Source of the DNA: Syngnathus acus
Taxonomy: Eukaryota > Chordata > Actinopteri > Syngnathiformes > Syngnathidae
NCBI RefSeq assembly: GCF_901709675.1
Contig: NC_051094.1
Location: forward strand, 14,077,501 to 14,141,500
Reading direction: 5' to 3'
DNA: 64,000 nt
In this document: positions 1 to 13,769 of the stretch, piece after piece
How the letters are laid out: every line of letters starts with the position of its first letter
Numbering within the stretch: the first letter of the stretch is position 1
The notes under the pieces: generated by a model
Seen by the model: only the letters and a program-made list of their open reading frames with translations
Told to the model about the DNA's origin: nothing
Databases searched by the model: none
Position numbers and translations under genes: made by a program

Positions 1-306
1 TATCATTGTGATATCTGAACATTCGAATATTAATATTGAAAATGATTTTGATTGAAAGTGATCGATTGTGTGGTTCAGTTGCTTGCATTTATAGCTCATG
101 CTGCCTTTCAAGTTCGGTGTCGATCTCGGGGCCATTTAATTTGCCCTTGATTATATCTACACCTTTTTAAATTTGCTTCACAGTTGTTCAGCCTTTAGGG
201 CACTGGATGTTTTTAGTGGTTCCGATGTCCTAATTCATTACAATTGAGAAAGAGTTCTTTGTTTTATAATCCCTCACTAGGATTCCTTAATTTTTTTGCA
301 AAACAG

Positions 307-1206
307 GGGAGGAGCTCTCTTGACCACCACAAGTGGACCTGGTTTCCATCTTATGATTCCATTCATCACGTCCTTCAAGTCTGTGCAGGTAATTCAAGTG
401 AATGCGTGTTTCAAAAATAATATATTTGTATTGTACCAGGTAAAAAAAAAAACAATTGGTCCGGTAGCTTATACTGTAAGGGGCGACTTGACATTAACAT
501 TCGGGCTCTGACTCGGAATGACACGTTCACAGAAGGGTGTATTTTGGCTGTGAATTCAAACTCCTCTGTTTTTGGTCTTGTTTTTTGTAGAGTGTTTTTC
601 CCAAAAATGTGACTTACATTGCATGCATTACAGTTAAACAACCTCCCTGAGTCTACTTTAACTAGTTAACGGGCTCATTATTACCAAAGGACTTACCTGA
701 CTGGGATGACATTGTGATGCTGAGGCTCTGGCTAATAGCCAGATAATACTGAAATTAGTATGACGGATGGGGAACTTCTTTACTTCTACATCCTATACCC
801 TTCCTGATTATTATTATTATTTTTTTTAAACATCATTCAGCCACACTATCGTTCAGCGTGTGCAAGTACATGCGTGCTTGCACTTTGTTGGTTCAATGTC
901 ATTGATGAGCACTGTTCTTGTGTGCTCAAAACATGCTTTTTTTTTTTTTTTACTCGTAACTTAATGCCATAATTAGCTATTTACATCAGAATGGAGTCGA
1001 AGTATTCCTCCTGATTTCCTGATATTGAAAGTATTTTGTATTGATATTAATAGTGATTTATCTCCCTGTTTGTTTGTTTGGTTTTTAATAATCCTAAAAA
1101 GGATGGATGGATGGATGGATGGATGGATGGATGGATGGATGGATGGATGGATGGATGGATGGATGGATGGATGGATGGATGCATGGATGGATGGATGGAT
1201 GGATGG

Positions 1207-1241
<35 letters not shown>

Positions 1242-4200
1242 CATGGACGGACTGATGCATGGACGGACTGATGCATGGACGGACTGATGCATGGACAGAC
1301 GGACAACCCTTCAAATATTTGAAGCAATGTCATGACTAAAATTGTAAATGTAAATCATCCCATTTTTGTATCAAATGAAACTGATGTCTGATAATCGCGT
1401 TGGTTGATTTGTCCTGATAAGGCTTTGTTCTTGTCCTGTAGACGACACTGCAGACAGATGAGGTGAAAAATGTTCCCTGTGGCACTAGGTAGGCTTTCTG
1501 TTTTGATTGTTTTAAGTGGCATCTTGATGTGTTTCACTAATGTTGTACGACACAATATATTCATGATACTTTATGAATATAAGTAAAGAAAATGCACTGC
1601 CGTCGTTTTCAGAAGAATGTTTCACTCAATAAAAGTAATAAAAACTCTTTCAGTGGTGGAGTGATGATCTACTTTGATCGAATAGAGGTTGTGAACTACC
1701 TTGTTCCCTCAGCAGGTAAGCAATAAAACAACTATTTAATCCTTCAGGAAGTCAGCATGTTCTGTGTTTGATGTCATGTTTGTCTCTCCCTTTACAGTGT
1801 TTGACATAGTGAAGAATTTCACTGCAGATTACGACAAAGCCTTAATATTCAACAAGGTTCACCACGAACTCAACCAGTTCTGCAGTGTTCACTCTCTGCA
1901 GGAGGTCTACATCGGTCTGTTTGGTAGGTACAACATTTGACAGACTCAAATAACAACTAATGCTCAAGTAGAACAAGTCAGTAGAACAAGCAGCATAACT
2001 TCACCAAAACTTGCCTTATCAAAAACAATAAATCAATACACATCGACAGACGCTCTCTGATATCAACCTGAAAAAAAGCTCCAATGGGCGAACAATTGCA
2101 CACTTTGGTCCCGCTTTGGTCTACATTTTTGTTATTGTGTGGTTATAGTTTGTCTGTGAAGTCATGTTCTCATCTGCACACCCACAATCTCCTCTTCAGA
2201 CCAAATCGACGAAAACCTGAAACTAACATTGCAAGAAGATCTAACAAGCATGGCACCTGGTCTCATCATACAGGTACAGTGAAAATAGTCACCATAAAAT
2301 CATGATGACCCAAATGGACGTCGCTTAACTTTTTGGTTGTATTAATTAATTAATTAATTAATGTATTATAACAATCTGCCACTGATCTTGCCTTACTGGG
2401 GCTTTTCAATTTCAGTAATGGATTTTTCAAGGTTTTCACTTTTCCTTAATCTGATACTCGTAATTTTGGTGAAAGGGAAATTGTAACTGTCTCCCCGCTA
2501 TTATGTTTGTTTTGTTTGCAGGACCCTTATTATTTTGAATGAGACCATTATATAACACCTTGTGCAATGCTAGAAAACTGGATCTGGCACAACACATTGT
2601 GATAACATCATTTTGTGCCTGTCTACTTCATCATTGCCTCTTGTTGTAACACGACAACCTGATCCACTCAAAAAACTGCGTGTGAATATGATGTTATCCT
2701 TTTCTTTGAACGGTCACGTTGAATTCATCCATCACTGAACATTGCAGTAATGACGTGAAACCTGTGTGGGATTATTAACACAAGTATTACAACATTAGGG
2801 ATGGGCGATTTATTGAAATTTGATCCTATTGAATTTGGCTTCTCACAATCCTAAAAGAAATCATTAAAGAAAAAGAAACATTGTATGTTTGCTAGTTTAC
2901 GACGTGAAAACACCCTGAATGTACTATCTTGCTTGTACAGCAAGTAGGTACGTATGCGATTCTGCCCTCCCTCACTTTATTAACGACATCCCAGTGTGAG
3001 ATTATTATAAAACTCAAAACATAGCCCGAAGGATAACACACAATGTTAGTTTGAATACAAAACATGCTTCGTTTTATATACATTGCCAGTGCAAATGCTG
3101 AAGTTAATGTAATATCCCATTCACATGCTAATTGAAAAAACTTTGGGAGTAATATTCCTTCAAAAAAGAAAATGGGTTCACATACAGACAGGTAATATAA
3201 AAATACTCAAAGGCACATATTTTTCTTAATCTGTGACGATTGTGTTTACTCATTGTAAATGTGTACTCCATGCACGCACAGCACCACGCGCACAAAGCAG
3301 AGGCAGCCAGTATTTCTTTTTTTCATTATTTTTTATTGCTTTTATTCCCCCTTTCTTTATTGGTTTTTAACCAAACAAATGTCAAAGCTGAAAACGTTAG
3401 CAAATTGGTTTCAGCACAATTATATGTTTATTCCCCTTAAGCCCCCATCCCTGAACTCAGGCCCAGACATTGCAGCAAATCAGCTGCTGCACACAGAAAC
3501 AATAACAACCATTCATCCAGGAGTAATCATTCACAGAAGATGTGGGAAAAGAAAATTCAGTACAACCTACTTCACCTCTGCCTCAGTACTATTGAGTGAT
3601 AGTATCAACCAGTGGCAAAAAAGCCTGCCAAGGATCCATAAAGTTATTAATAGAGCCTTTCCGCAAAAATCAAAGTTTTTCCAACCTGAAATACTTACTT
3701 CATCCACAAATCATGGGATGGCAGGCTAGGAAAGTAAATACCTTGATAAAAATTGCCTTCAAGCCAACAAAGTAGTAATGGCCAAGGTCTGTTCAAAGGA
3801 GAAAAGTTTGTGTCTGAAGAGACTTTGTTGCTATTATTTCAGTATGACCTTGTTATATTTGGTTACCAATTGATTTTCTGGTTGTCTCGTCAAATTCAAT
3901 TTAAAGTTGCGTACAAGGAATTTTTACTGTCGTAACAACACGCATTGTATTTGCAAGTTTTCGGATTTCAAGCTTTCGATCACTGGATAGTTTAGAACCC
4001 ACCGGCTGTATACATAATGTGTTTTATAACAGGATCTAAGAGTACTTATATTTCCACTTGTACCACTGGATTAAATAGATAGATTTTAGAAATAAAATGC
4101 AGCAGGTGTCCATGTTTAGGGGTGGTCAAGGACTACTACTTCATCCTAAAAGTTGTGAGAGTGTTGAGGTTACAGCCGGGCTGCTTTTATGGCCCTTTTT

Positions 4201-7200
4201 CAATGGACTGGGGCACTTGCTATAATAAAACAAAAACATACCAAAAAGTTAATATTCATACGATTGACCTGAATGTTTTGGTATGTTTGGAATAATATTC
4301 AGGTGGGACTAAGGTGGCTAGTGCAAATCTTTTAATGTGATGTATAGTTAGACCACAATCCTTTGTGAAAATGTTTAACCATCATTTGAACCCCTCACGA
4401 GTTTCATGTCAGCTCAGTAGACACAGTGTATATGGTGTCACTAAAAGACCAGAAGGCATTTATTGTTAGCTTTCACAACCTCTGCAAAGACCCTCACAGT
4501 CCCCATAGGATCAGTCATCAGCTGCGTTCTTTTTGAAGGAAAGGGGGAGTTCAATAAAGAACCCCCCCTAAAGTCCTTAGATAAACACACATTTCATTCC
4601 CGAGTGTTACACTTCCCCTTGTGTTTTATTACTGAAGTTTCCTATAAATAATCAAAACCAGTTGAAATAACAATTGCTGCTCTTTCTGGGAAGGCAGTAG
4701 TCTTGTCACATTGAGGATGTTGAGCTTTTAGATCTGAGCTCTTCCACATCTGCCTCGGTTTATTCTTCTTGTGGTAAACACTTCTTGCGCAACATTTTGC
4801 TTAAAGAACTAACCGGTCTTTTCTGTCTTGTCGTGTATCAGGCCGTGCGGGTCACAAAGCCCAACATCCCTGAGAGCATCCGCAGAAACTACGAGCTCAT
4901 GTAAGTTTTCTTTTCTTCTTTGTGTTAACATGAAATGTTCCCTGAGTCTCCGTGTTTCGTACATGTTCTTTTAAGTCACACTACCGAGTCTTGTAGTCTA
5001 ACCTAATAGTAATCACTTTCTTCATGTCAATCTTTGCGCATCTTAGTTTGCCTTCAGGGATGACCAACAAGTGTTCTGTTGGAGCAACTGTAAAACAACA
5101 AACAAACAAAATTTTGGTTGTACTTTATTCTGCTATTTAACCATGTACTGTACTGAACTCACATTATTGTTAATCAATATTTATACGCAAATCCACCAAA
5201 ATCATCATCTTCTGTATCCAAATTAAACAGTTGGGCAAGTTCGCCATTAAACATGACAAGTTCCCTCTCGTCAAACGTTGCTCTTCAGCAATGATCGAGA
5301 AATCTTGACTTGTGCCTCGTAAGCATGTCTCTATGTCAATGCCATTTTAGAGGACCCTCATGCCGTTTGCTTTGCACGAACCAATAGAATTTATTTATCA
5401 ATTGCGGCGGAGGTACCTACTTTACGTATTACATACAGTTCTCTGATCGGTTTACCGCCCCGGTCTACGTATTTTACGTACAACATAATGTCCTCTGAAT
5501 GGTTCATCGCGTCTACATATTACGTCTACATATTACGGCCCTGCATGTGGCGGCAGCTTTCACAGATTTTGGAATTCGGTTCACACAAAAGACGCACCTT
5601 ATTAAAAGCCGCACCTTCGGTTTAGGAGGAAATGAAAGACTTTTAAGTGTGCCTTATGGTGTGGCAAATACGGTAATTTATTCCGTGACTATATTTTTTT
5701 CCGATTGACAATGACTTTCTTCCCTGTGTTTCATCATGTATGTAATGCTTTTGAAATCCGTTTGCAAAATTAAGTCGTAGTGGGTTTCAACAGATACACG
5801 ACAGTGCTTGCATCAACTTGCAGGTGAGCTTTTATCATAGCTTGCAAATCAGATCTTACCTCCCACATCAATGTTGGATTTTTCCATCAGCTAGGCACCC
5901 AGAGCCAAGCAGAAACATCATTTGACTGAAGGAAATAGTCTAAGCCCTATAATTATGTCTTGGCCTTTTCACCTGCATGGCAAAAGCTGGCAAGTGCATT
6001 GGAAAATTAGCAGGTCAAAACTTGTAGTAATTTCCAACTGGCTTATCTTATCAGATAATGGCTAGAGCATGATCTGCTTCATTCCCATCAAACTTTTGAT
6101 GCTAGCAGATATGCACAGCATGAGCGGACAAACACAGCTTTGTTGTTGCTGTCCTCTCTAATGCTGCAAATAGAGCTTGCTATTGAGCAATACTAATTTC
6201 CTGAATCAATTCAATTTAGATTTACAAGAATTCAATTTAGAATGTTTTCAATTCAATGCAATCTAATATGTCTCTAGAATTGTGGAACATGAATATCTTA
6301 AATATCAAGGACATGATAAAAATTCCACCAACATTAGATTCCAAATTAAATGATGCGGCGACAGTAACTGGTCAAATGAATTAGTTTATTTTAGCAAAAG
6401 AAAGTGACGTGATATAAACACTTAATTGTTACACAAACATTGACATCAGCAAGGATACGGTGATTTCTTTTTAGCACAGTTTTTTAACCCTTTTACTAGA
6501 GAACCTAATTTTACAAACAGAATGAATACAACAAAAGTAGCTATGAAGAATACACTGATAATAAATTCAACATTATAAAGCAACAAACAAACACGTGAAC
6601 ATCTTTGAAACAGTGTATGGGAGCTTAATGTTAGCAAAGTGCCCCTTTCTCAACGACAATGTTACAAAGTATACATTTTTTAAATGCATATTAAATAGCC
6701 GTTTAAGGTATAATGAGGATGACGCGGTCTGGATAATCAGTCAATGGATACCAACTTGAACAAAGTGGTGTTTGGAAACTCAAGTCAGATGGTGTTATAT
6801 TTGTGTGTGGGTGGGGGGAGGTGTCGGTGTGGGAATTCTACCTGACATTATGAGTCATTATTGAAACTTTATAGTGTAATTAATTTCCTTGTTCACAGCG
6901 CATTATGCAGCAACGTGTTTGAAATGTTGCTGTCTGGCTGTCACTCTGCAATCCAGAGGTCAACGCGGGCTCACTTTTATATGAATACCGAGTTTAAAAG
7001 TTTGATAATCAAGCACCATACCCAAACAAATAAAATATCTAAAAAACAACTCTTTCCTTGAAGGTAGTGAACATTTATTGCTATGGCTGCAAAGTGTGCC
7101 TTTCATCATACCTGTAAAACAAGCCATAATAAAATCCCCACCAACTGCGAGGAAGCACAGAAAGCCAGAGAAAAACCAGGAATAAACCAGGAATGCAATT

Positions 7201-9461
7201 ATATGTTAGATCATTGGTGTCAAACTCAAGGCCCTGGGGCCCGATACGGCCCACCACATCATTTTATGTGGCCCTCGAAGACAAATTTTTCATCAACTTT
7301 GTGTCATTACTAAGATTACAAACTATCTTCACTTAAAAATAGAAAAATAAACATTGCTTGCAATTTTTATTACTATTTGTCTTTTTAAAGTATTTGAACA
7401 GTTTTTACTAGTTTGATTTCAAAACTAGTTGTTTGTTTTGTAGCCTATACTATATATACAAGACATTGACAACCATAATGGCCCTCCGAGGGAAACTATG
7501 ACTACGATGTCGCCCGCGCCAAAATGTGTTTGACACCACTTTCTCAGACCAAATAGTGTTTGTCCAGAATTTTAAGAGTTAGGTTTAAACCACGACTTCA
7601 TAAGTAATTTGTGTTGTAATCATGAGTAAACAAATGCACACTCTTCATTGTATTGTATGTTATCTGGACACAATTGGTCAAGAATTATCATTGCCCAATT
7701 AGGTTTCAAACTGGGACAGCGGTTATATGCCTCCTTAAAATGCGCTGTGTTCCATGGCATCTTGCCTCAGTGTTGAAACCAACAATCACTGTACCGTATT
7801 TTCCGGACTATAAGGCGCACCGGACTATAAGGCGCACCATTAATGCATCATGTCAGATTTTTAATCCAAATCAAATCATTCTCCATTTTATCTTTTTTAT
7901 TTCAACTTCAGACGCAACAAATTACTTTATAATCACAAAATAATGATCCATAGTCTTTTTGATTCATGATTCATAGTCTTCAGCGGACCACTTATGATTG
8001 ATTTCATGACACAATGCTTCGGGCCAGTTCAAATTTAGGAATTTGGTCCATATATAAGGCGCACCGGACTATAAGGCGCACTGTCGGCTTTTGAGAAAAT
8101 ATATAATGTGTGTGATGCGGGTGCCTGACAGTCTTAACAGACACAAAGTACCAATGGCACTTGTATTGGAGGCATTTGTCGCCTCCGGTATTCAAGGTTG
8201 TACGTTTCCCATAGGGAGAGCGAGAAGACAAAGCTGCTGATCTCCCAGCAGACGCAAAAGGTGGTGGAGAAAGAGGCAGAGACAGAAAGGATCAAAGCTG
8301 TGATTGGTAACAGACGATTATTTTAAACACAAATGATGTGACGGCCAGAGGAGTCGAGGAAACAAGACTGAATTTTGATGATTTGTCTTTCAGAGGCCGA
8401 GAAATTGGCCCAAGTGGCCGAAATCAAGTTTGGACAAAGAGTCATGGAGAAGGAAACTGACAAAAAGATCTCAGAAATTGAAGGTTTGTGTCCTTGGTCT
8501 TAGTCTGATGATAAATTATTTGTAGCAGAATCTATTGGTTTTGTACAGCAGAAGGTATTTGGCAAGTTGCAGCAGGATGTGCACAGCCACGCTCGAATAA
8601 TGACTAATGTGCTGACTAGTTTATGTGGGTGAGCCATTGCTACAGTACATGCAGTGTTAATAGTACAAGTTGGGCCTTTCAACAGCTCGACATTCTTTCT
8701 CTGCCATGTTGTCAAGTCATGTGATCGTGAAACAGATCTCCGCCTGAATAAAGAAAGAAAAATGCTTCTGATGAGGACAAATATTATCAGTCACTAAAGC
8801 CTTTTTTCTCGATGCCACTGTTGTGGTTTTAGGCTCCCTTTCGACATACTTTTGCTGTGGTTTACAGATGAGGCCTTCCTGGCACGGCAGAAGGCCAGAG
8901 CAGATGCTGAATTCTACACTACACTGAAAGCAGCAGAGGCCAACAAGGTGAGAGAGAAAGAAAAGCTGCATGATAACGCAACTTCAGGTCAGCAGGTCTC
9001 CTAGCGAAATGAGGCAATTTCTATAGAGTTCGGTCTTAAATAAGTATACCAACAGCTGCTCTGGTTGTTGCTAGAATAAGACAAAATATTATTCAAATAG
9101 AAGAGAGGAATAAACCTTTACTCACCTATACTCACAGTGTGATGCCTGTTGCTCTTTATTGATGTTGAATTCAGTGTTACTGAAGACACCAGAGTACATG
9201 CGTAACTGTACAAATCTATGTGAACCACGCCAAGGGCCAAGACAAACTCCACGTTCACAGATTGACATTGTGTTTCCTCTCTTCCAGTTGAAGTTAACAC
9301 CTGAATACTTACAGCTGATGAAGTACAACGCCATTGCTGCCAACAGCAAAATCTACTTTGGGAAAGACATACCCCAGATGTTCATGGACTCTGCTGGCAG
9401 CGCACTCAAGTCCTCTGCAGCCATGGATCTTGTGGCAGAGCAGAATTTGGACATGGATTAG
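307..9461 (+). CDS. erlin1: Erlin (SPFH/prohibitin-domain ER lipid-raft protein), 3' ten coding exons; 5' end outside window
   Basis: Erlins are ER membrane SPFH proteins that form large ring complexes at cholesterol-rich domains and recruit RNF170 to degrade activated IP3 receptors; they also restrain SREBP. Coding exons read here: 307-388, 1442-1488, 1654-1715, 1798-1923, 2200-2273, 4842-4900, 8215-8306, 8394-8483, 8868-8947, 9288-9461. All have AG/GT borders and the phases join without a break. The first exon, with the membrane anchor, must lie left of base 1. Landmarks are [14 protein letters not shown] at the start, [18 protein letters not shown], the charged helix [10 protein letters not shown], and the C-terminal [12 protein letters not shown] followed by [16 protein letters not shown]. 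The family is certain but the paralogue is not. Nearby 10q-type genes favour erlin1, whereas residues such as NIPE, NYELMESEK and DLTSMAPGL match mammalian ERLIN2 better. The tail is short, ending NLDMD. Confidence 0.9.
1101..1297 (+). repeat. (GGAT)n microsatellite grading into a 16-bp minisatellite
   Basis: Bases 1101-1240 are nearly pure GGAT with a few point changes. They run into units of GCATGGACGGACTGAT, three near-perfect copies plus a variant, from 1241. The array lies in the first erlin intron of the window. All frames through it give meaningless low-complexity peptides. Confidence 0.9.
2274..4841. other. Erlin intron without recognisable gene content
   Basis: This 2.6-kb intron contains a short (TTAA)n run near 2340-2362 and otherwise unremarkable AT-rich sequence. 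I see no exon or clear transposon ends. Confidence 0.5.
5560..5692. mobile_element. Degenerate copy of the 'CCGGACTATAAGGCGCACC' MITE (one end)
   Basis: The stretch has GACGCACCTTATTAAAAGC near 5590 and ends GTGCCTTATGGTGTGGCAAA then TACGGTA. That is a decayed reverse complement of the terminus seen at 7792. It lies in the same erlin intron as the better copy. Confidence 0.45.
7213..7540. mobile_element. Short hAT-type MITE with GGTGTCAAAC terminal inverted repeats
   Basis: The left end reads GGTGTCAAACTCAAGGCCC and the right end reads GTTTGACACCAC, its inverted partner. Between them is a short AT-rich body with GTGGCCCTCGAAG. This is the common vertebrate non-autonomous hAT pattern. I could not confirm a target duplication. 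Confidence 0.6.
7792..8100. mobile_element. MITE with doubled CCGGACTATAAGGCGCACC end
   Basis: The left end is CGTATTTTCCGGACTATAAG followed by a second CGGACTATAAGGCGCACC. An internal repeat of the same motif lies at 8050-8083, followed by TGTCGGCTTTTGAG. The expected right terminus is missing. It ends about 115 bases before the erlin exon at 8215. Confidence 0.55.
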
Positions 9462-9830
9462 CAGGGAATGTGCATCATTTTGGGAGCAAGAGGACGACCC
9501 AGGGTGGTGGACTTGATGCTGGAGGGCAATGACTCAAAGTGTTTCACCCTCCAGCCCAGACACTCTGCTGACCAGGCTCCTTATTTTCTCAAGTATCTCA
9601 GAATCACTGCTTTAAAAACATGTCGCTGTTTGACTAGGTATGTAAAACCTCAGACTAGGACACTTTCAGGGTTGGAAAATGTTACACAGCATCTAGAGTT
9701 TATTTTGCAAGCAAGGAACACGGGCAACAAGCAAATGACAGCTGAAATATCTTCCACTTCATCCCAACAAATGTTACTCATTCTTGGCCATTTCTTAATG
9801 ACAGTGACAAATTAGGTGATGGGTTATGGA

Positions 9831-9836
9831 ATAAAT
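9831..9836 (+). terminator. Candidate poly(A) signal of the erlin gene
   Basis: AATAAA lies about 370 bases after the erlin stop codon and is the first good signal downstream. Another AATAAA occurs near 12812, so a longer 3' UTR is possible. Confidence 0.35.
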
Positions 9837-12800
9837 GCAATCCAGTCATTATTTTCGGACGTCTGAGTCCGCCCAAGACAGCCAATCGACGCTGATAATG
9901 TATTTACCGATATTACGCGCAAATGCAGCACAAGTTGATACTCACTCAAATAGTTTTAAAAAAAGACATTGGCCCATATTGTTTTTACAGTACTAGTCAC
10001 CGCGCTAGTGTCGACTTACTTTTCAACACATGACTATCAGGCTGCACCCTCACTACCGATACAGAATGGACTAATGTGCCCACAACTGCTAAAAATATTG
10101 GAAATCCAAACTTTCAAGTGCCCCCCATGTTTTTTTTTTTTAATAATGCTAGCACCATGTTAAATGATCAAATCTTTGCACCACTTTCAGTACTGAAAAA
10201 TTACACTGCTTTCACGTGTCAAGCAGATGACCTCAATCACATTTAGACTCTCGTAGGATATACTGATCATCTCTCATCTGTCATGAAGTGGATGAGAGGC
10301 AATGCATGGCATCTTTGAATCCCTAAAACCTCAGTTTATTTGCTTCGTAGGAATAATTTTGAACTTTACATGAACTGGCTTCACAGAACAAGCATGGACC
10401 AGGCATTGGGAGACATTTAGTTTGTTTGACCAAAGCGATACAGGCCACTCGGGATTCTTGCTGGAGCCCCTCTTGTTGATGCATTATTGAATGCAGACAT
10501 GATTGTTCTTGGACTGGCAAGACTGAAGTTGTTTATGTTCCAGTCCAAACAAAACATTTTGATGAACAAGCGTGAATTTGAATTGTAAGGCTTTAACTTG
10601 GAATGGACTATGCGAGCACATGTTTTATTGTGAGTAGTATGTAGTTTTACGTATACATTGCAAATTTTTATTTGGGTGAAAGTCCAACATGAGTGCATGT
10701 GTGTTGCAGTTCAACAAATATTTAAATGATTGGAATTATTTCTGTTTCTCTTTCTGTCCAAAAAAAAAAAAAAACTTAATACAGTTTTGTTCAGAAGTAT
10801 TTGGAAATCAACATAGTTTTCTAGATTTCTTCTTAATACTCCACCACAATTGACCATGATAGAATTTAAGAGTCGAAGTTTCTTTAAATTGTTGAAGTCT
10901 GACATTTAACATTTTGGAATTATTCATCATTTTATTGAGATTAACACTGTTTTCACTGACTCAATTTTGTACCATATACTCACCAAATGTTGACTTGCCT
11001 AAAGTATTTGAGCAAAATGACAAATAAATAGGATTTTTTTTTTTTTTTTTAATTATTATTAAACTCTACATCTGCATCCTGACTACTTGGAGGACATCAC
11101 AAACCTGAGAAACTCAGGCGCTCTTTGGTGATGCTTTACCAGTCCTTCACTGCAGCGACCTTCACTTTTATCCATTTATTTGTAATTATTTCGGGATGCA
11201 CTTCTACCTTCACGTTCATGTTAAATAAGTGAAAATCATGGTGTACTGGGATGAGATCAGTCAAAATTTGATTTGGTCATCGTAGATTATTCCATGTCTT
11301 AATATTTTTTTCCCAATATGCTTTGAGTAAATTTATTCATGCATTGTGAGGTTTGGCTGACTGTGTTTTCTTGGTTAGATGTGTCCCCCAAAAATCTGAT
11401 GGCAGAAAATTAGAGGCTTTTGGGATGTTTTCTTGCAAAGTTGAATTGGCTTCCCTCTTGTTGTACAAGCGGTGTATTACTATTTACATTCATTTGATTA
11501 TAATGTAGTTTTTTATGATTTGCTTTCCTTTTCCAAACTATTCCAGACTTCTATTGAAGTTGTGTATTGTATACTCGTTGGTAGAAAACATTAACCAATC
11601 ATCTACCTCGATGATCTACCTCTGTACCCTAGATGCTGACAAGAACTCTAATTTTTAATTATGATTTGTAATCTAACACCAACATGTTCATATAGATACA
11701 TTTGAGGTTTTAGCTTGTTCCTCATATGTATGCTGTTCTTACAGATGGCCCCATTCTCAGATGTCACCTGCAGACTTACCTGTTCTATTTGGATGGGCGG
11801 CACTTGGCCAATTACCTTCTTGCGAATGACTTGTCCAGTTCTTATTAAGCCCCAAAAAATGAATGTACTCTGCATAAAATGGCCATAATTAATTGTGTGA
11901 CTGATGTCATTACAATTCTCAATCTAGTCTCACCATTCCAATTTCAACGTTATCCAGAAATTCACATCCCAAAGAAAATCAGTTTTCCTGCTGTTAACAC
12001 TTTATTTTCCATTCAAAATTGTTCCCGTTCATTCCCAATGATGCATTCAACATAACAAATTACCAATATTCCCATTTGTAATTCAAAATATTCAGCTCTT
12101 TCAATTAACCTTGGGAAAAAATTTCATGATCATCTTTAGGCACTGCTTTTGAATGGTTTAAGTAATATTTTTCTGGAAAACATTTTTCTGTGAGTATCAG
12201 CCCTTTTTCATCATCTTTCAGTATCATTCCATATCTTTAAATTTATTCCACTTTTTTTTTACCATCATAATTCACATTTCCACCAACATCATTGCACATG
12301 ATCACGTAAAAGTAGACTTGCGTTTGGTGAAAACTTGTTAACGCTTACTGAAGTTTACACTCATGTTTATTGTTTTGTTTTGTTTTTTTGTCCTAACGTA
12401 ATTGTAGTTGTTTTCTTTCCTCAAACTCAAAATTGTAAAATGTCATTGTCCAAACACTCCTGGACCTTACTGTAACTTATGGGTCAAGTTATAAACTCAC
12501 CTTTGTTATGACACATGAGGTACTCCTATATCCAAAAACTGGAAATAATTAGATTTGTTGAGCATATCTGACGTTATAGTAAGCACACACAAGCAATTAA
12601 GAACAACTGTCATGTAATCTATTACAACTGCTATTTAATATCTGTTGTCCTAATTCATTGTACTGTATGTTATTGCTTCTTCTCTCTGGTGGTGATCCAA
12701 ATGGTCTTAACGTGGTATGCTGTGTGGATTTAATGACTAACAAAATTGACAATGTTATGAAAGGCTGTATTTTGTACAATGATTTCAGTTGAAAAAAAAA

Positions 12801-13769
12801 AAAGACTGACAATAAAACACTGGATTTATTTAAGTGGTTGAAGTAAAACTTCTGTATTGTCCCAAGTGAATTGCATCAACTATTATCCTGGCAAGGTCTA
12901 CTCTGTGTACAGTTGTGTGATGGACCACCTTAAAATGATTGTGTGCCAAAATGTTAGGATATCTAAATTATGATATTATTGCTATTTACAAATAGTGATA
13001 TTAAATCCAAAGAAAAGTTTTTTTCTTCTTTGCTGCAACGTTGCCAACTCATGGGATGAGGGCACATGGCCTTGAGCACAAGAAATGACTACTACATAGA
13101 GAAGCCCAAACGTGTAGCTCAATGCAAAAATATTTCAATGAAAAAAATGACATGATGATTCACATTCATTATCATTGACCACAAACGCGATATTCAAGAA
13201 CAGAACATGTTTGTAGGATGCTCGCTGTTTTTGAATGTGAGAGCACGTAAAGTGCGCTTAAAGTAAATTCTTTCTTATATTCTCCGCTCGTGCTCTTAAA
13301 TGCCCCTTGTTGAGGGCCGGAGTTTATATTCTAATCGTAAGATTTTTTTTTTTTTTTTTTTTAGATTTTATAAGACTCGCTGCATAAACGCTGCATGGTA
13401 TTAGCTTCATAAAGAAATACCTAATCTAACTTGCAAGAAGTGCTTTTAAGTGAGTATATAAATCTTTTTTCTCCCGACTGTTTTTCAAGATTCCAGAGCC
13501 GTGTGTGGCGATGTTCTGCCCCTCCTCTAACTGTGTGGGCTGGAAAATATGGGGGCGCAACATCACTCTCCCGCCTGTGGAAAGTGATGTTGGGAAATAG
13601 AAACACGATGTACTTATTAAAGGAAAACGCATCCCGGGCCTTTCCTCAAGGTGTGTTTGAAGGGTGACGATTGCGACAAAATATTTGCATTCACTTCGAA
13701 GTGTAAGTGACTCAGAGTACTTATTAGAATGACACTGAAGAAGATGTAGATACACATCGCTACCTCGTG
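9837..13769. other. Intergenic region, erlin to ch25h-like gene
   Basis: About 3.9 kb of AT-rich sequence with several poly(A)/poly(T) runs (for example near 10130, 10760, 11035 and 13340). I found no supported exon, RNA gene or complete mobile element. Confidence 0.5.

Noticed and set aside
973-1333. Open frames on both strands through the (GGAT)n array (Met-Asp-Gly-Trp or Ile-His-Pro-Ser repeats)
   Set aside because: They are translations of a microsatellite, open in several frames at once, with no start context or similarity.
3259-3729. 156-residue open frame inside an erlin intron
   Set aside because: Low-complexity start, no domain, same strand as erlin but not in its phase. Likely chance.
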